A DNA stretch of 42,102 nucleotides, from the NCBI GenBank assembly GCA_000245075.1, contig JH600049.1:39272-81373 (forward strand). The letters run 5' to 3'. Of this stretch, positions 7,873 to 16,411 are shown piece by piece. The translations under genes and the position numbers were made by a program. The DNA comes from Acetobacteraceae bacterium AT-5844 (lineage in GTDB: Bacteria; Pseudomonadota; Alphaproteobacteria; Acetobacterales; Acetobacteraceae). The notes under the pieces are model-generated. The model had not been told where the DNA came from. It did no database searches and saw only the letters and a list, made by a program, of their open reading frames with translations. Positions within the stretch are counted from its first letter, which is position 1. Each line of letters opens with the position of its first letter.

Positions 7873-8881
7873 ATCCTTCCGGCCCGGCCTCCTCGCGCGC
7901 GGCCTCTGCCTGCCCCTGCTGCTGGCGGCGGCGGCCTGCGCCGACCTGCGCCCCTACAGCGGCAATCCAGGCGGTGAAGCCGCGCGGCTGGCGGCACCGC
8001 CCGCCTACCGGATCGCCGTGCCGCCGCCGAGCGACGTGCTGCTGACGGACGAGGCCACCAAGGATCTGGCCGAGGCCATGGCGCTCGCCCTGCGCGATGC
8101 CGAGGTCCCCGCCGCCGTCACCGACCCGCAACCCTTGGACCTGCGCCTCAACATCGTCGTGCAGCGGGAGAGCGGCCGGGACAGCATCGTGCCCCGCTAC
8201 ACCCTGCAAAATGCTGATGGGCAGTCCCTGGCCAGCAACACCGGCGCCCCGGTTCCCCTCTCCGCGTGGAGCTCGGAGGCACCCGCGGTCTTCAAGGCGC
8301 TGGGTGAGCGTGACGCCCCTGGCATCGCGGCCCTGCTTGCGGGCATCGAAGCCGCGCGCAAGACCACGAACCCCGATGCGCTGACCGGCAAGGGCCCGCC
8401 GCGCATCCGCCTGGTGCCCGTGCGCGGCGCCCCCGGCGATGGCAACACCTCCCTCACCGCCAAGATGGGCGAGTTCCTCAGCCAGCGCGGGCTGGTGCCG
8501 CAGAACAATGCCGATGGCGCGGATTATGCGGTCGAGGGCCATGTCAACATGGCACCCGCGCCCAATAACCAGCAGCGCGTCGAGATCCTATGGACCGTCA
8601 CGCGGCGGGATGGCTACGAGCTGGGCCGGGTGCTGCAAATGAACGAGGTGCCGCGCGGTACCCTCAACCGGTACTGGGGTGATGTCGCCTTCGTCGTGGC
8701 CAACGAGGCCTCGGCGGGTGTGCGGGACGTGCTGGCCAATGCCGGCGCCCCGCCGGGCCCGCAGACGGCGCCGGAACCTCCGCCGCGCAATGGCGGCAAC
8801 GCGCCGCTCATGGCCCCGGCCACGGCGCCGGATGGGCAGCCGGCCCTGCCGCCCCCCACCCCTGCCGCCGATCGCCGCTGA
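7859..8881 (+). CDS. Lipoprotein of unknown function
   Basis: A 340-residue protein with a lipoprotein signal: basic N-terminus, Leu-rich core and AAAC, with the lipidated Cys at residue 27. The first mature residue is Ala and the next Asp, at +3, so sorting to the outer membrane would be expected by the E. coli rule. The mature part begins with YRIAVPPP and two alpha/beta-looking segments (about 45-160 and 180-275), then a Pro-rich disordered tail. I do not recognise the family. The start is TTG 7859; a second TTG two codons later is possible. It sits between pgeF and an aroE-like gene, on the same strand. An envelope role is inferred only from the anchor and neighbours. Confidence 0.8.
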   Translation: MRLFESFRPGLLARGLCLPLLLAAAACADLRPYSGNPGGEAARLAAPPAYRIAVPPPSDVLLTDEATKDLAEAMALALRDAEVPAAVTDPQPLDLRLNIVVQRESGRDSIVPRYTLQNADGQSLASNTGAPVPLSAWSSEAPAVFKALGERDAPGIAALLAGIEAARKTTNPDALTGKGPPRIRLVPVRGAPGDGNTSLTAKMGEFLSQRGLVPQNNADGADYAVEGHVNMAPAPNNQQRVEILWTVTRRDGYELGRVLQMNEVPRGTLNRYWGDVAFVVANEASAGVRDVLANAGAPPGPQTAPEPPPRNGGNAPLMAPATAPDGQPALPPPTPAADRR

Positions 8882-8903
8882 CATCCGAGGAAGGGACCCT
8901 GCC

Positions 8904-9731
8904 GTGACCGAAGCCCCCGCCCGCCCCGTCATCGGCCGTGACACGACGCTCTGCATGTCACTGGCCGGGCGGCCGGGGAATTTCGGCTCGCGCTTTCACA
9001 ACCACCTCTATGCGGCGCTGGGGCTGGACTACGTCTACAAGGCCTTCACCACAAAGGACCTGCCGGGCGCCATTGGCGGCGTCCGCGCCCTCGGCATCCG
9101 GGGCTGCGCCATCTCGATGCCGTTCAAGGAAGCCTGCATCCCGCTGCTCGATGCGCTGGCGCCTTCCGCCGAGGCCATCGCCTCGGTGAACACCATCGTC
9201 AACGATGACGGGCATCTCACTGGCCACAACACCGACTACGCCGCCATCGCGCCGCTGCTGCGGAAGCATGGCGTGCCGGTGGAGACGCCCTTCGTGGCAC
9301 GCGGCAGCGGCGGCATGGCGAAGGCCGTGGTCTCCGCCCTGCGCGATGCGGGCTTCCGCAACGGCACCGTCGTCGCCCGCAACGAGGCCGCAGGCCGGGC
9401 ACTGGCCGAATCCTGCGGCTATGAATGGCGGCGGGACCTGGTCGCGGCACCGCTGCTTATGAACATCACGCCCATCGGCATGGAAGGCGGCCCCGAGGCC
9501 TCGGAGCTGGCCTTCCCCGAAGCCATGCTGGCCGAGGCACGCTTCGTCTTCGACGTCGTGGCCCTGCCGCCGGAGACACCGCTGATCCGCCGGGCCCGCG
9601 CGCTGGGCAAGACCGTGATCACCGGTGCCGAAGTGGCGGTGCTCCAGGCGGTGGGGCAGTTCGTGCTCTATACGGGCATCACTCCCAGCGACGAGCAGAT
9701 CGCCGCGGCCGCCGCTTTCGCGCGCGGTTGA
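8904..9731 (+). CDS. Shikimate-dehydrogenase-like protein, HI0607 (SDH-L) type
   Basis: A 275-residue NAD(P)-dependent oxidoreductase. The start region LCMSLAGRPGNFGSRFHN and YKAFTT are characteristic of the HI0607-like branch rather than true AroE, where substrate-binding residues differ. The catalytic Lys in SMPFKEA (K75) and the NTD triad (N109-D111) are kept, and the nucleotide loop is GSGGMAK (134-140). HI0607 enzymes oxidise shikimate poorly and their natural substrate is not settled. GTG 8904 has GAGGAAGGG upstream at good spacing. It is the last gene of its run, and the double-hairpin repeat follows. Confidence 0.88.
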   Translation: MTEAPARPVIGRDTTLCMSLAGRPGNFGSRFHNHLYAALGLDYVYKAFTTKDLPGAIGGVRALGIRGCAISMPFKEACIPLLDALAPSAEAIASVNTIVNDDGHLTGHNTDYAAIAPLLRKHGVPVETPFVARGSGGMAKAVVSALRDAGFRNGTVVARNEAAGRALAESCGYEWRRDLVAAPLLMNITPIGMEGGPEASELAFPEAMLAEARFVFDVVALPPETPLIRRARALGKTVITGAEVAVLQAVGQFVLYTGITPSDEQIAAAAAFARG

Positions 9732-9752
9732 AAGTGACCTGAAGCCCGTTCC

Positions 9753-9808
9753 TTGAGAGGGGCGCTGCCCCTCTCAAACTCTCCCCGCCAAAGGCCTGAG
9801 GCCTTTGG
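9753..9808 (+). repeat. Double-hairpin repeat, left copy
   Basis: Two perfect hairpins are joined by a 10-base linker. The first has 11-base arms (TTGAGAGGGGC) and a 3-base loop at 9753-9777. The second has arms CCAAAGGCC and GGCCTTTGG with loop TGA at 9788-9808. The linker reads ACTCTCCCCG. The same design recurs inverted at 9930-9980. It lies between convergent genes, so it could also stop transcription, though no T-run follows. Confidence 0.75.
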
Positions 9809-9929
9809 AAAGCCATTTTCCGGGGTCCCGTCGAGGGGAGAGAGTAATTTAAATTATTGATTATAATAATATTTCATGGGGACAAGCACCCCGCTTCCGA
9901 TCCAGAGCGTGCCTCATTGAATCGTGGGT

Positions 9930-9980
9930 GCAGGGGATCGCATCCCCTGCCAGGGGAGTTCGAGGGGGCGGCGCCCCTCG
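9930..9980 (-). repeat. Double-hairpin repeat, right copy (inverted)
   Basis: On minus: a hairpin based on CGAGGGG/CCCCTCG (9961-9980), a linker AACTCCCCTG, then a perfect 9-3-9 hairpin with arms GCAGGGGAT/ATCCCCTGC (9930-9950). The first hairpin and linker match the left copy closely; the second hairpin keeps its 9-3-9 geometry but not its sequence. An AT-rich core (about 9845-9880) lies between the two copies. Confidence 0.7.
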
Positions 9981-10017
9981 ATCCCATGCCTCCAATAGAG
10001 AACCCTCAAACAACCTC

Positions 10018-11235
10018 TCAGGCCTCACGCCAGAGCGGAAACGGGTCCGGCAGCCGCGCCCAGGCGCGTTGCCCCTTCCGCAATTCCTCATCGGTCAATA
10101 GGCAGGCATCCAGCTCCCGGCGCAGGGCGGCTTCATCCATGCCAATGCCGATGAAGACGACTTCCTGGCGCCGGTCGCCGAACGGCTCCTGCCAGTTGCG
10201 GCGGACCTCCGCGCGCCATTGCGGATCGGCGGGCCAACGGCTGGGGTCGGTGGCGGCCCACCAGTGCCCGGCGGCCTCGCTGCGGCCGATGCTGCCGGCC
10301 AATTGCCAGCTCCCGGCCCAGGGCATGCGGCTGGCCAGCCAGAAGAAGCCCTTAGCCCGCACCACGCCCGACAGCTCGCCATTGATGAAGGCGTGGAAGC
10401 GCGCCGGGTGCAGCGGCCGGCGGGCACGCCAGACGAAGCTGGTGATGCCGTACTCCTCTGATTCCGGCAGGTGGTGGTCGGAAAGCGCCTGCGCCCACCC
10501 CGCCGCCTGGCTGGCACGGGTGAAATCGAAGCGCCCGGTGTCCAGCACCGCGCCCAGCGGCACGCGGCCCTGCTCGGCGGTGACGATCTCCGCCTGGGGG
10601 TTGAAGGTCTTCAACAAGCCGATGAGTTGCCCCTGCGCCGCCTCGTCCACGAGGTCGAGCTTGTTCACCACGATGACGTCGGCGAACTCCACCTGCTCGG
10701 TCAGCAGGTCCACCAGCAGGCGGTCGTCGCCCTCGCCCGCCGTCTCGCCACGGTCCCGCAGGCTGTCGGTCGCGGCGTAGTCGCGCAGGAAGGCGGCGGC
10801 GTCGACCACCGTCACCATCGTATCCAGCCGCGCGAGATCGGAGAGGGAGCGCCCCTCCTCGTCACGGAAATCGAAGGTCGCGGCCACGGGCATGGGCTCG
10901 GCGATGCCGGTGCTCTCGATCAGCAGCGCGTCGAAGCGGCCTTCCCGGGCGAGGCGGGCCACCTCCACCATCAGGTCCTCCCGCAGGGTGCAGCAGATGC
11001 AGCCATTGGTCATTTCCACCAGCTTCTCCTCCGTGCGGGAGAGGCTGGCCTGCTGGCCGACCAGGGCGGCGTCGATATTCACCTCCGACATGTCGTTGAC
11101 GATGACGGCGACTCGCCGCCCCTCGCGATTGGCCAGGATGTGGTTCAGCAGGGTCGTCTTGCCGGCGCCGAGAAAGCCGGACAGCACCGTCACGGGCAGG
11201 CGGGCGTCGGGTCCAGAGGTCATCTCAGAGGTCAC
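10018..11235 (-). CDS. COG0523 GTPase, probable zinc metallochaperone (ZigA/ZagA/YciC type)
   Basis: A 405-residue G3E-family P-loop GTPase. The N-terminal domain has GFLGAGKTT at residues 20-28, NDMSEVNID near 47, the family metal site CICC at 79-82, a DALLIESTG switch and NKLD for guanine. The C-terminal CobW_C domain contains [15 protein letters not shown] and [10 protein letters not shown], typical of the Zur-regulated subgroup. Such proteins deliver zinc to client enzymes in zinc shortage. The start is GTG 11235, overlapping the upstream stop as GTGA; ATG 11223 is the alternative. It is second in an operon with DUF1826 behind a Zur-type box, which supports the zinc assignment over cobalamin or nitrile hydratase. 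Confidence 0.92.
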   Translation of the reverse strand: MTSEMTSGPDARLPVTVLSGFLGAGKTTLLNHILANREGRRVAVIVNDMSEVNIDAALVGQQASLSRTEEKLVEMTNGCICCTLREDLMVEVARLAREGRFDALLIESTGIAEPMPVAATFDFRDEEGRSLSDLARLDTMVTVVDAAAFLRDYAATDSLRDRGETAGEGDDRLLVDLLTEQVEFADVIVVNKLDLVDEAAQGQLIGLLKTFNPQAEIVTAEQGRVPLGAVLDTGRFDFTRASQAAGWAQALSDHHLPESEEYGITSFVWRARRPLHPARFHAFINGELSGVVRAKGFFWLASRMPWAGSWQLAGSIGRSEAAGHWWAATDPSRWPADPQWRAEVRRNWQEPFGDRRQEVVFIGIGMDEAALRRELDACLLTDEELRKGQRAWARLPDPFPLWREA

Positions 11236-11876
11236 AGGGGAATCCTTCCGGCCTCATCGAGGCACAGCAGCAGCCGGGCAGGGGCGCCCGGGGGCATGGG
11301 TGGAGAACGGTGGATGCAGCCGCGCCCCGCATTGCCCGGGTGGCCCTCACCCTTGAGGATGGCCACGTCGCCGGTGCCGAGGCTTTCCATGCGCGACAGC
11401 GACTCGGCGCAGAGGTCCTGTGCGGCGGCGCCACCACCCGGCAGGGCCAGCCATTGCGTGCCCGCGCCCCGATAGGTGCAGAGCAGCCGCAACCCCACGG
11501 CATCCGCGTGGAAGCGGGGGCAAGGCTGGTCCGTGACCACCTCCAGCCGCGCGCGGATCGCGGGTTGGCCGGCAATGGTCGCAAAGGCGATGGCGAGGCC
11601 GTGGATATCCACCAGAAGCTCCGGCGGAAGGCCGGCGGGCAGATGGGACTCCAGCGCCTCGGCCATATGGTCGGGCGGCGCTTCCACGCTGGCCTGGAAG
11701 GGCTGGGCGGCGGCCCGGCGCATGGCGCCCTGTATGGAGCGGGGGATCTCCCGCCCCCAGATGGCGAGGTTCACCTCCGGGCGCAGGATCTCCAGCAGCG
11801 CCTCGGGCGAGGCACCGGCCACGGTGCAGGGGCCGGCGGGTGGCGGGGCGGCAAAGGCTTCGCAGAGGAGCGGCAT
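11232..11876 (-). CDS. DUF1826 family protein, candidate metal-dependent enzyme
   Basis: A 214-residue cytosolic protein with no signal peptide or membrane helix. The DUF1826 pattern is clear: [19 protein letters not shown] at about 119-137, then [13 protein letters not shown] (169-176) and [11 protein letters not shown] (187-197). DUF1826 genes are known as neighbours of COG0523 GTPases in Zur regulons; their activity is unknown. H123-x-D125, H189 and R201 are arranged like the facial triad and 2-oxoglutarate arginine of double-stranded beta-helix Fe(II) oxygenases; this is my inference. ATG 11876 has AAAGAG close upstream, and the Zur box lies only eight bases before it. It is coupled to the GTPase by GTGA. 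Confidence 0.88.
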   Translation of the reverse strand: MPLLCEAFAAPPPAGPCTVAGASPEALLEILRPEVNLAIWGREIPRSIQGAMRRAAAQPFQASVEAPPDHMAEALESHLPAGLPPELLVDIHGLAIAFATIAGQPAIRARLEVVTDQPCPRFHADAVGLRLLCTYRGAGTQWLALPGGGAAAQDLCAESLSRMESLGTGDVAILKGEGHPGNAGRGCIHRSPPMPPGAPARLLLCLDEAGRIPL

Positions 11877-11884
11877 GCGCTCTT

Positions 11885-11903
11885 TATGTTATATTATAAC
11901 ATA
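11885..11903 (-). promoter_or_regulatory. Zur-type operator (perfect 9-1-9 palindrome)
   Basis: The 19 bases TATGTTATATTATAACATA form a perfect inverted repeat around a central T. They match the proteobacterial Zur consensus core GTTATAnnATAAC. In a very GC-rich window this AT-rich palindrome stands out. It lies eight bases upstream of the DUF1826 start, so bound Zur would block the promoter or the start region. prs lies 157 bases away in the other direction and may not be affected. Confidence 0.88.
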
Positions 11904-12060
11904 CCAAATCAAGGCCGCTTTTCTGCCACACTCACGCATACCGCGCATGCGCCGTGCTGCTGCGCGATGGACATCCTTTCGTCACGTTGCTACCACGCGC
12001 CCGTCCCCCGCCGGGTCGGCCTGCTGCCGGCCGGAGCCGCTGGCCGGAGAAGCTTCCCGG

Positions 12061-12993
12061 ATGAAGATCATCGCCTGTAACAGCAACCGCCCCCTGGCCG
12101 AGGCGGTCGCCGCAGCACTGAACCTGCCCCTCACCCAGGCGTCCGTGCGCCGTTTCGCCGATATGGAAATCTTCGTGGAGATCCACGAGAACGTCCGCGG
12201 CGAGGATGTGTTCGTCATTCAGTCGACCAGCTACCCGACGAATGACAACCTCATGGAACTGCTGATCATGCTGGATGCGCTGCGCCGGGGTTCCGCGCGC
12301 CGCATCACCGCCGTGATCCCCTATTTCGGCTATGCCCGTCAGGACCGTAAGTCCGGCCCCCGCACGCCGATCTCCGCCAAGCTGGTGGCCAACCTGATCA
12401 CCGAGGCCGGTGCCGACCGCGTGCTGACGCTGGACCTGCATGCGGGCCAGATCCAGGGCTTCTTCGACATTCCGGTGGACAACCTGTTCGCCGCGCCGCT
12501 CTTCGCCCGCGACATCATGGAGCACTACAAGGGCCGCGACCTGATGGTCGTCTCCCCGGATGTCGGCGGCGTGGTGCGTGCCCGTGCCATCGCGGCACGC
12601 CTGCACACCGACCTCGCCATCATCGACAAGCGCCGCCCGCGCGCTGGCGTCTCCGAGGTGATGAACGTCATCGGCGAGGTCGAGGGCCGGGACTGCATTC
12701 TGGTCGATGACATCGTCGACTCGGGCGGCACCCTCTGCAACGCCGCCGAGGCGCTGCTGAAGAACGGCGCCCGCTCCGCCAGCGTGTATGTCACGCATGG
12801 CGTCTTCTCCGGCGGCGCCGTCGCCCGCATCGGCGCCGCGCCGATCGAGCAGATGGTGGTGACGGACAGCATCCAGGCCACCGAGGCCGTGCGCGTCTCC
12901 TCCAACATCCGGCAGCTGACCATCGCGCCGCTGCTGGCCGAGGCGATGCGCCGCATCTCCGAGGAATCCTCGGTCTCCACGCTGTTCAACTGA
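12061..12993 (+). CDS. prs: Ribose-phosphate pyrophosphokinase
   Basis: A 310-residue class I PRPP synthetase. It makes PRPP from ribose 5-phosphate and ATP for purines, pyrimidines, NAD, His and Trp. Seen are the [10 protein letters not shown] and NENVRG-like N-terminal region, [11 protein letters not shown] (88-98), the [11 protein letters not shown] stretch (125-135) and the PRPP loop DDIVDSGGT (216-224). Length is standard for the class. It starts at ATG 12061 and its stop overlaps the following acetyltransferase gene by one base (TGATG). Confidence 0.97.
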   Translation: MKIIACNSNRPLAEAVAAALNLPLTQASVRRFADMEIFVEIHENVRGEDVFVIQSTSYPTNDNLMELLIMLDALRRGSARRITAVIPYFGYARQDRKSGPRTPISAKLVANLITEAGADRVLTLDLHAGQIQGFFDIPVDNLFAAPLFARDIMEHYKGRDLMVVSPDVGGVVRARAIAARLHTDLAIIDKRRPRAGVSEVMNVIGEVEGRDCILVDDIVDSGGTLCNAAEALLKNGARSASVYVTHGVFSGGAVARIGAAPIEQMVVTDSIQATEAVRVSSNIRQLTIAPLLAEAMRRISEESSVSTLFN

Positions 12994-13475
12994 TGTCCGG
13001 GCTCACGATCCGCGAGGCACTGCCTTCGGATCGTGAGATCCTGCTCGAACAGTTCCAGGGCCTGAACCTGTTCGAGAACGCGATCACCGGCGACCGCACC
13101 ACCGACCGTGCGGGCGCCGAGGCCTCCCTCGCCCATTCCGAGAAGCGCATCGCCGAATCGCGCGGCCACCGGCTGGTGGCGGTGCTGAATGGGCAGGTGG
13201 TCGGCCATCTCTTCCTGGCCTTCGGGCAGCAGGCGCCCTTCGTGCGGGAAGACCGCCGGGCCCATGGCTATGTCAGCGAACTCTTCGTGGAGGCCGCGCA
13301 TCGCGGCCATGGCGTCGGCCGCGCCCTGCTGGCGGAAGCGGAGCGCCTGACCCGAACACGGGGGCTGGACCGGCTGATCATCGGCGTCGTCGCCGGCAAC
13401 GACCGGGCAGAGGAAACCTACCGCCGCGCCGGCTTCGCCCCCTATTCGCGCGAGATGCTGAAGCGGCTGGATTGA
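12993..13475 (+). CDS. GNAT-family N-acetyltransferase
   Basis: A 160-residue single-domain acyltransferase. The acetyl-CoA loop is RGHGVGRALLAEAE (about 107-120), preceded by YVSELFV and followed by the C-terminal strand NDRAEETYRRAGF typical of the fold. The substrate, which may be a small amine or a protein N-terminus, cannot be told. It starts one base into the prs stop, so translation is probably coupled to prs. Similarity to RimI-type enzymes is only general. Confidence 0.88.
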   Translation: MSGLTIREALPSDREILLEQFQGLNLFENAITGDRTTDRAGAEASLAHSEKRIAESRGHRLVAVLNGQVVGHLFLAFGQQAPFVREDRRAHGYVSELFVEAAHRGHGVGRALLAEAERLTRTRGLDRLIIGVVAGNDRAEETYRRAGFAPYSREMLKRLD

Positions 13476-13547
13476 CCGCCCCCCTTGCGGCCAGCCGCCC
13501 GCCCGCCGATGCTCCCGGCCAGACACGGCCACCCAAGGGACGCTCGC

Positions 13548-14171
13548 ATGAAGCTCTTCTACTCGCCCGGCGCCTGCTCCGTCGCCATCCATGTCATTCT
13601 GGAGGAGATCGGCCGGCCGCATGAGCTGCAGCTCGTCTCGCTGAAGGACCAGGCGCAGTTCACGCCGGAATTCCGCGCGGTGAACCCGAAGGGCAAGGTG
13701 CCGGTACTGCTGCGCGACAATGGCAAGGTGCTGACGGAGCTGACCGCCATCGCCTTCTACCTGGGCGCCGCCTACCCCGAGGCCGGCCTCTGGCCCGCCG
13801 ATCTGGACGATCAGGCCGAAACCCTCGCCTTCGTCGATTACATTGCCGGCACGGTGCACCCGCAGGGCTTCACCCGCCAGTTCCGCGCCAGCCGCTTCAC
13901 CCCGAACCCCGCCGATGAGGCAAAGGTCGTCGAGCAGGGCAAGGAGCTGGCCGCCGGCTACTTCAAGACCATCGACGAGACCTGGAAGGGCGATACCTGG
14001 GTCATGCCCTTCGGCTACAGCATCGCCGATGCCGCGCTGTTCTTCGTCGAGTTCTGGGCCGTCAAGCGCGTGGGCATGCCGGTTCCGCCGCGCATCGAGG
14101 CGCATCTGAAGGCCATGCTGGGCCGCCCGGCGGTGCAACGCGCCCTCGCCGCTTCCGGCATGTCGGCATGA
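13548..14171 (+). CDS. Glutathione S-transferase, beta class
   Basis: A 207-residue soluble GST. The N-terminal thioredoxin fold opens with KLFYSPGACS, and C10 is the conserved mixed-disulfide cysteine of bacterial beta-class GSTs. NPKGKVPVL is the cis-Pro glutathione-binding loop, and TELTAIAFYLG follows. The C-terminal helical domain contains YSIADAALFF, the N-capping-box helix. It may detoxify electrophiles or reduce mixed disulfides. AAGGGA lies seven bases before ATG 13548. The next gene overlaps its stop by ATGA. Confidence 0.92.
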   Translation: MKLFYSPGACSVAIHVILEEIGRPHELQLVSLKDQAQFTPEFRAVNPKGKVPVLLRDNGKVLTELTAIAFYLGAAYPEAGLWPADLDDQAETLAFVDYIAGTVHPQGFTRQFRASRFTPNPADEAKVVEQGKELAAGYFKTIDETWKGDTWVMPFGYSIADAALFFVEFWAVKRVGMPVPPRIEAHLKAMLGRPAVQRALAASGMSA

Positions 14172-14764
14172 GCGTGCAGGCCCCCACCCCCGTTCCCTTC
14201 TGGTTTCTCCGCCATGGCGAGACGGATTGGAACGCGCGCGGGCTCAGCCAGGGCAATGTGGACATCCCGCTGAACACGGTCGGCTGGGCCCAGGCGGAAC
14301 GCGCCGCCGAAGCCCTGGCCAGGACCATGGGCACGCCGCGCGAAATCGCCACCATCGTCGCTTCCCCGCTCAGCCGGGCGCGCAACACCGCCGAGACGGT
14401 CGCCGCCAAGCTGGGGCTGGACATCGAACTGGATGAAGGCCTGCGCGAAGTCTCCTTCGGTGTGCAGGAAGGCCAGGAGATGGGCGGCTGGTTCGATGAT
14501 TGGGTGGACGGCAAGCTGACGCCGGAAGGCGGCGAGAGCTTCGAGCAGCTCCGTATCCGCACCGTTGATGCCCTGAACCGTGCCCTCAGCCGGAAGGGCC
14601 CGGTTCTGGTGGTGGCCCATGGCGCGCTGTGGCGCGCCTTCCGCTCCGTGGCGGGGTTGCCGGCCAATGTCCGCACCCCTAACGCCCTGCCGCTGTGGGT
14701 CACGCCCCCCGCGGCCGGAGAAAGCGCCTGGCATTTCGAGCCGTCGGAACTGCCGGCTCTCTGA
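14168..14764 (+). CDS. Histidine phosphatase (phosphoglycerate-mutase-like) family protein
   Basis: A 198-residue member of branch 1 of the histidine phosphatase superfamily. The phospho-histidine motif LRHGETDWN has H16 as nucleophile. SPLSRARNTAE holds the second Arg, the EVSFG region the general acid, and VVAHGALWRAF the second His. Branch members act on phosphoglycerate, alpha-ribazole phosphate or other phosphoesters, and the sequence does not decide between them. It is coupled to the GST gene by ATGA. No cobalamin genes are nearby to favour CobC. Confidence 0.9.
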   Translation: MSVQAPTPVPFWFLRHGETDWNARGLSQGNVDIPLNTVGWAQAERAAEALARTMGTPREIATIVASPLSRARNTAETVAAKLGLDIELDEGLREVSFGVQEGQEMGGWFDDWVDGKLTPEGGESFEQLRIRTVDALNRALSRKGPVLVVAHGALWRAFRSVAGLPANVRTPNALPLWVTPPAAGESAWHFEPSELPAL

Positions 14765-14781
14765 GTGAGCCTTGATCCGCG

Positions 14782-14805
14782 CCTGGGAGAGGCCCTTCTC
14801 CCAGG
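14782..14805. terminator. Hairpin between convergent genes
   Basis: Arms CCTGGGAGA and TCTCCCAGG pair perfectly around a 6-base loop, 18 bases after the phosphatase stop and 8 bases from the permease stop. There is no T-run on either side, so its use as a terminator is inferred from strength and position. Confidence 0.5.
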
Positions 14806-14812
14806 TGCGCCC

Positions 14813-16399
14813 TCACCTGCGCCGTCCGCTCAGCGCCAGCAGGACGATCGGCGCCAGCCCGACCAGCACGAGGGAAAGAGCGGCCACTGCGCCCTCCTCA
14901 TAGGTCCCCCGCGCCGCCTCGGCATAAAGGGCGGTTGCCAGCGTTTCGGTATTCAGCGGGCGCAGCAGCAGGGTCGCCGGCAATTCCTTCATGGCGTCCA
15001 GGAAGGTCAGCAGCGCCGCCGCCGAAAGCGCGGGCAACAGCAACGGCAGATGGATGCGCCACAACAGCCGCCATTCGGTGGCTCCCATCGATTCGGCGGA
15101 CCAATCCACCTCCCGGCGGATGCGGGCATAGGCGGCATCCAGCCCGCCCGCTGGGATCGCCAGGAAGCGCACCACATAGGCGGCCACCACCGCGGCCACG
15201 GTGCCGGAGAGCGCGACCGGCGCCCAGTTGGCCGCCAGATCGTCCAGCTTCCCGAAGGCGATGATCAGCCCGACAGCGGCCACGCCACCCGGCAATGCGT
15301 AGCCCAGCATGCCCAGCTTCAGCAACGCCATGCCCGCGCCCGGCTTCGGCTCCCGCCGCGCGCCATAGGCCAGGGGGAGCGCGAGCAGCAGGGCAATCGC
15401 CGTCGCCATGGCGGCGAGCGAGGCGCTGCTGCCAATCCAGCGGAACAGGTCCGGCGGCAGGCCGAACTCGGCGATCCGCTGCGCCGCCGCCCAGACGAGG
15501 TAGGAGGCCGGCACACCGAAGCCCAGCAGCACCGGCACGGCGCAGGCCGCCATGGCCAGCAGCCCACCGGGCCAGGACAGGGTGCGCGGCTGCAGCGGGG
15601 CGGAGGTGCCCACCGCATGGGCTTCCCGCGCCCGCCCCCAGCGTTCCAGCGCCACGACCCCCGCCACCAGCGCCAGAAGCACCAGCGCGATCTGCGCCGC
15701 CCCTTCCAGCGAGGAGCGGGTGATCCAGGTGACATAGACGGAGACCGTCAGGGTCCGGACGCCGAGGAACTCCGCGGCACCGACATCGTTCAGCGTTTCC
15801 ATCAGCGCCAGCGCCGCACCCGCCGCCACGGCGGGCCGTGCCATGGGCAGGCCGATGCGGCGGAACAGCAGCCACCCGCCGGCCCCGGCGGAGCGGCCGG
15901 CGCGGAGGATCTCCACGCCCTGGGTCCGGAAGGCCGCCCGGGCCGCCAGATACACATAGGGGAAGAGCACCATGCCCATGACGACGATGCAGCCGCCCAG
16001 GGACCGGATTTCGGGCAGCGGAATGGCGCGGGGGTTGGTCAGGCCCAGGGCGTTCCGCAGCGCGCTCTGCACGGGCCCGGCGGGGTGCATGACATCCAGC
16101 CAGGCATAGGCCGCGACATAGCCTGGCAGCGCCAGCGGCAGCACCAGGGCGCCGGAGAGAAGGCGCCGCCCCGGAAAGCGGTAGCAGGTGACGAGCCAGG
16201 CCGTGCCGGTGCCGACAAGCACCACCAACGTACCCACGCCCGCCAGCAGGAGCACTGTCTCCAGCAGCGCCTGCGGCAGCACATAGCGCAGCAGATGCGG
16301 CCAGAGATCGCCCGAGCCGGCGGCGGCCGCGCCGGCCAGGGCCAGAACCGGCAACACCACCGGCACCACGGCGGCGCCGGCGGCGAGCCTCATACGCAT
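14813..16399 (-). CDS. ABC transporter permease, iron(III) type (FbpB/SfuB-like)
   Basis: A 528-residue protein with two tandem permease modules of about six helices each. EAA-type loops lie near residues 190-205 (AGAGGWLLFRRIGLPMARPA) and 450-465 (MGATEWRLLWRIHLPLLLPA). Double-module permeases of this size belong to the ferric iron and related uptake systems. The binding-protein gene ends 12 bases upstream, so they form an operon. The expected ATPase gene does not follow: the next gene is convergent. Either an ATPase is supplied from elsewhere, or the system is incomplete. Confidence 0.9.
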   Translation of the reverse strand: MRMRLAAGAAVVPVVLPVLALAGAAAAGSGDLWPHLLRYVLPQALLETVLLLAGVGTLVVLVGTGTAWLVTCYRFPGRRLLSGALVLPLALPGYVAAYAWLDVMHPAGPVQSALRNALGLTNPRAIPLPEIRSLGGCIVVMGMVLFPYVYLAARAAFRTQGVEILRAGRSAGAGGWLLFRRIGLPMARPAVAAGAALALMETLNDVGAAEFLGVRTLTVSVYVTWITRSSLEGAAQIALVLLALVAGVVALERWGRAREAHAVGTSAPLQPRTLSWPGGLLAMAACAVPVLLGFGVPASYLVWAAAQRIAEFGLPPDLFRWIGSSASLAAMATAIALLLALPLAYGARREPKPGAGMALLKLGMLGYALPGGVAAVGLIIAFGKLDDLAANWAPVALSGTVAAVVAAYVVRFLAIPAGGLDAAYARIRREVDWSAESMGATEWRLLWRIHLPLLLPALSAAALLTFLDAMKELPATLLLRPLNTETLATALYAEAARGTYEEGAVAALSLVLVGLAPIVLLALSGRRR

Positions 16400-16411
16400 G
16401 ATGTCATCCGG

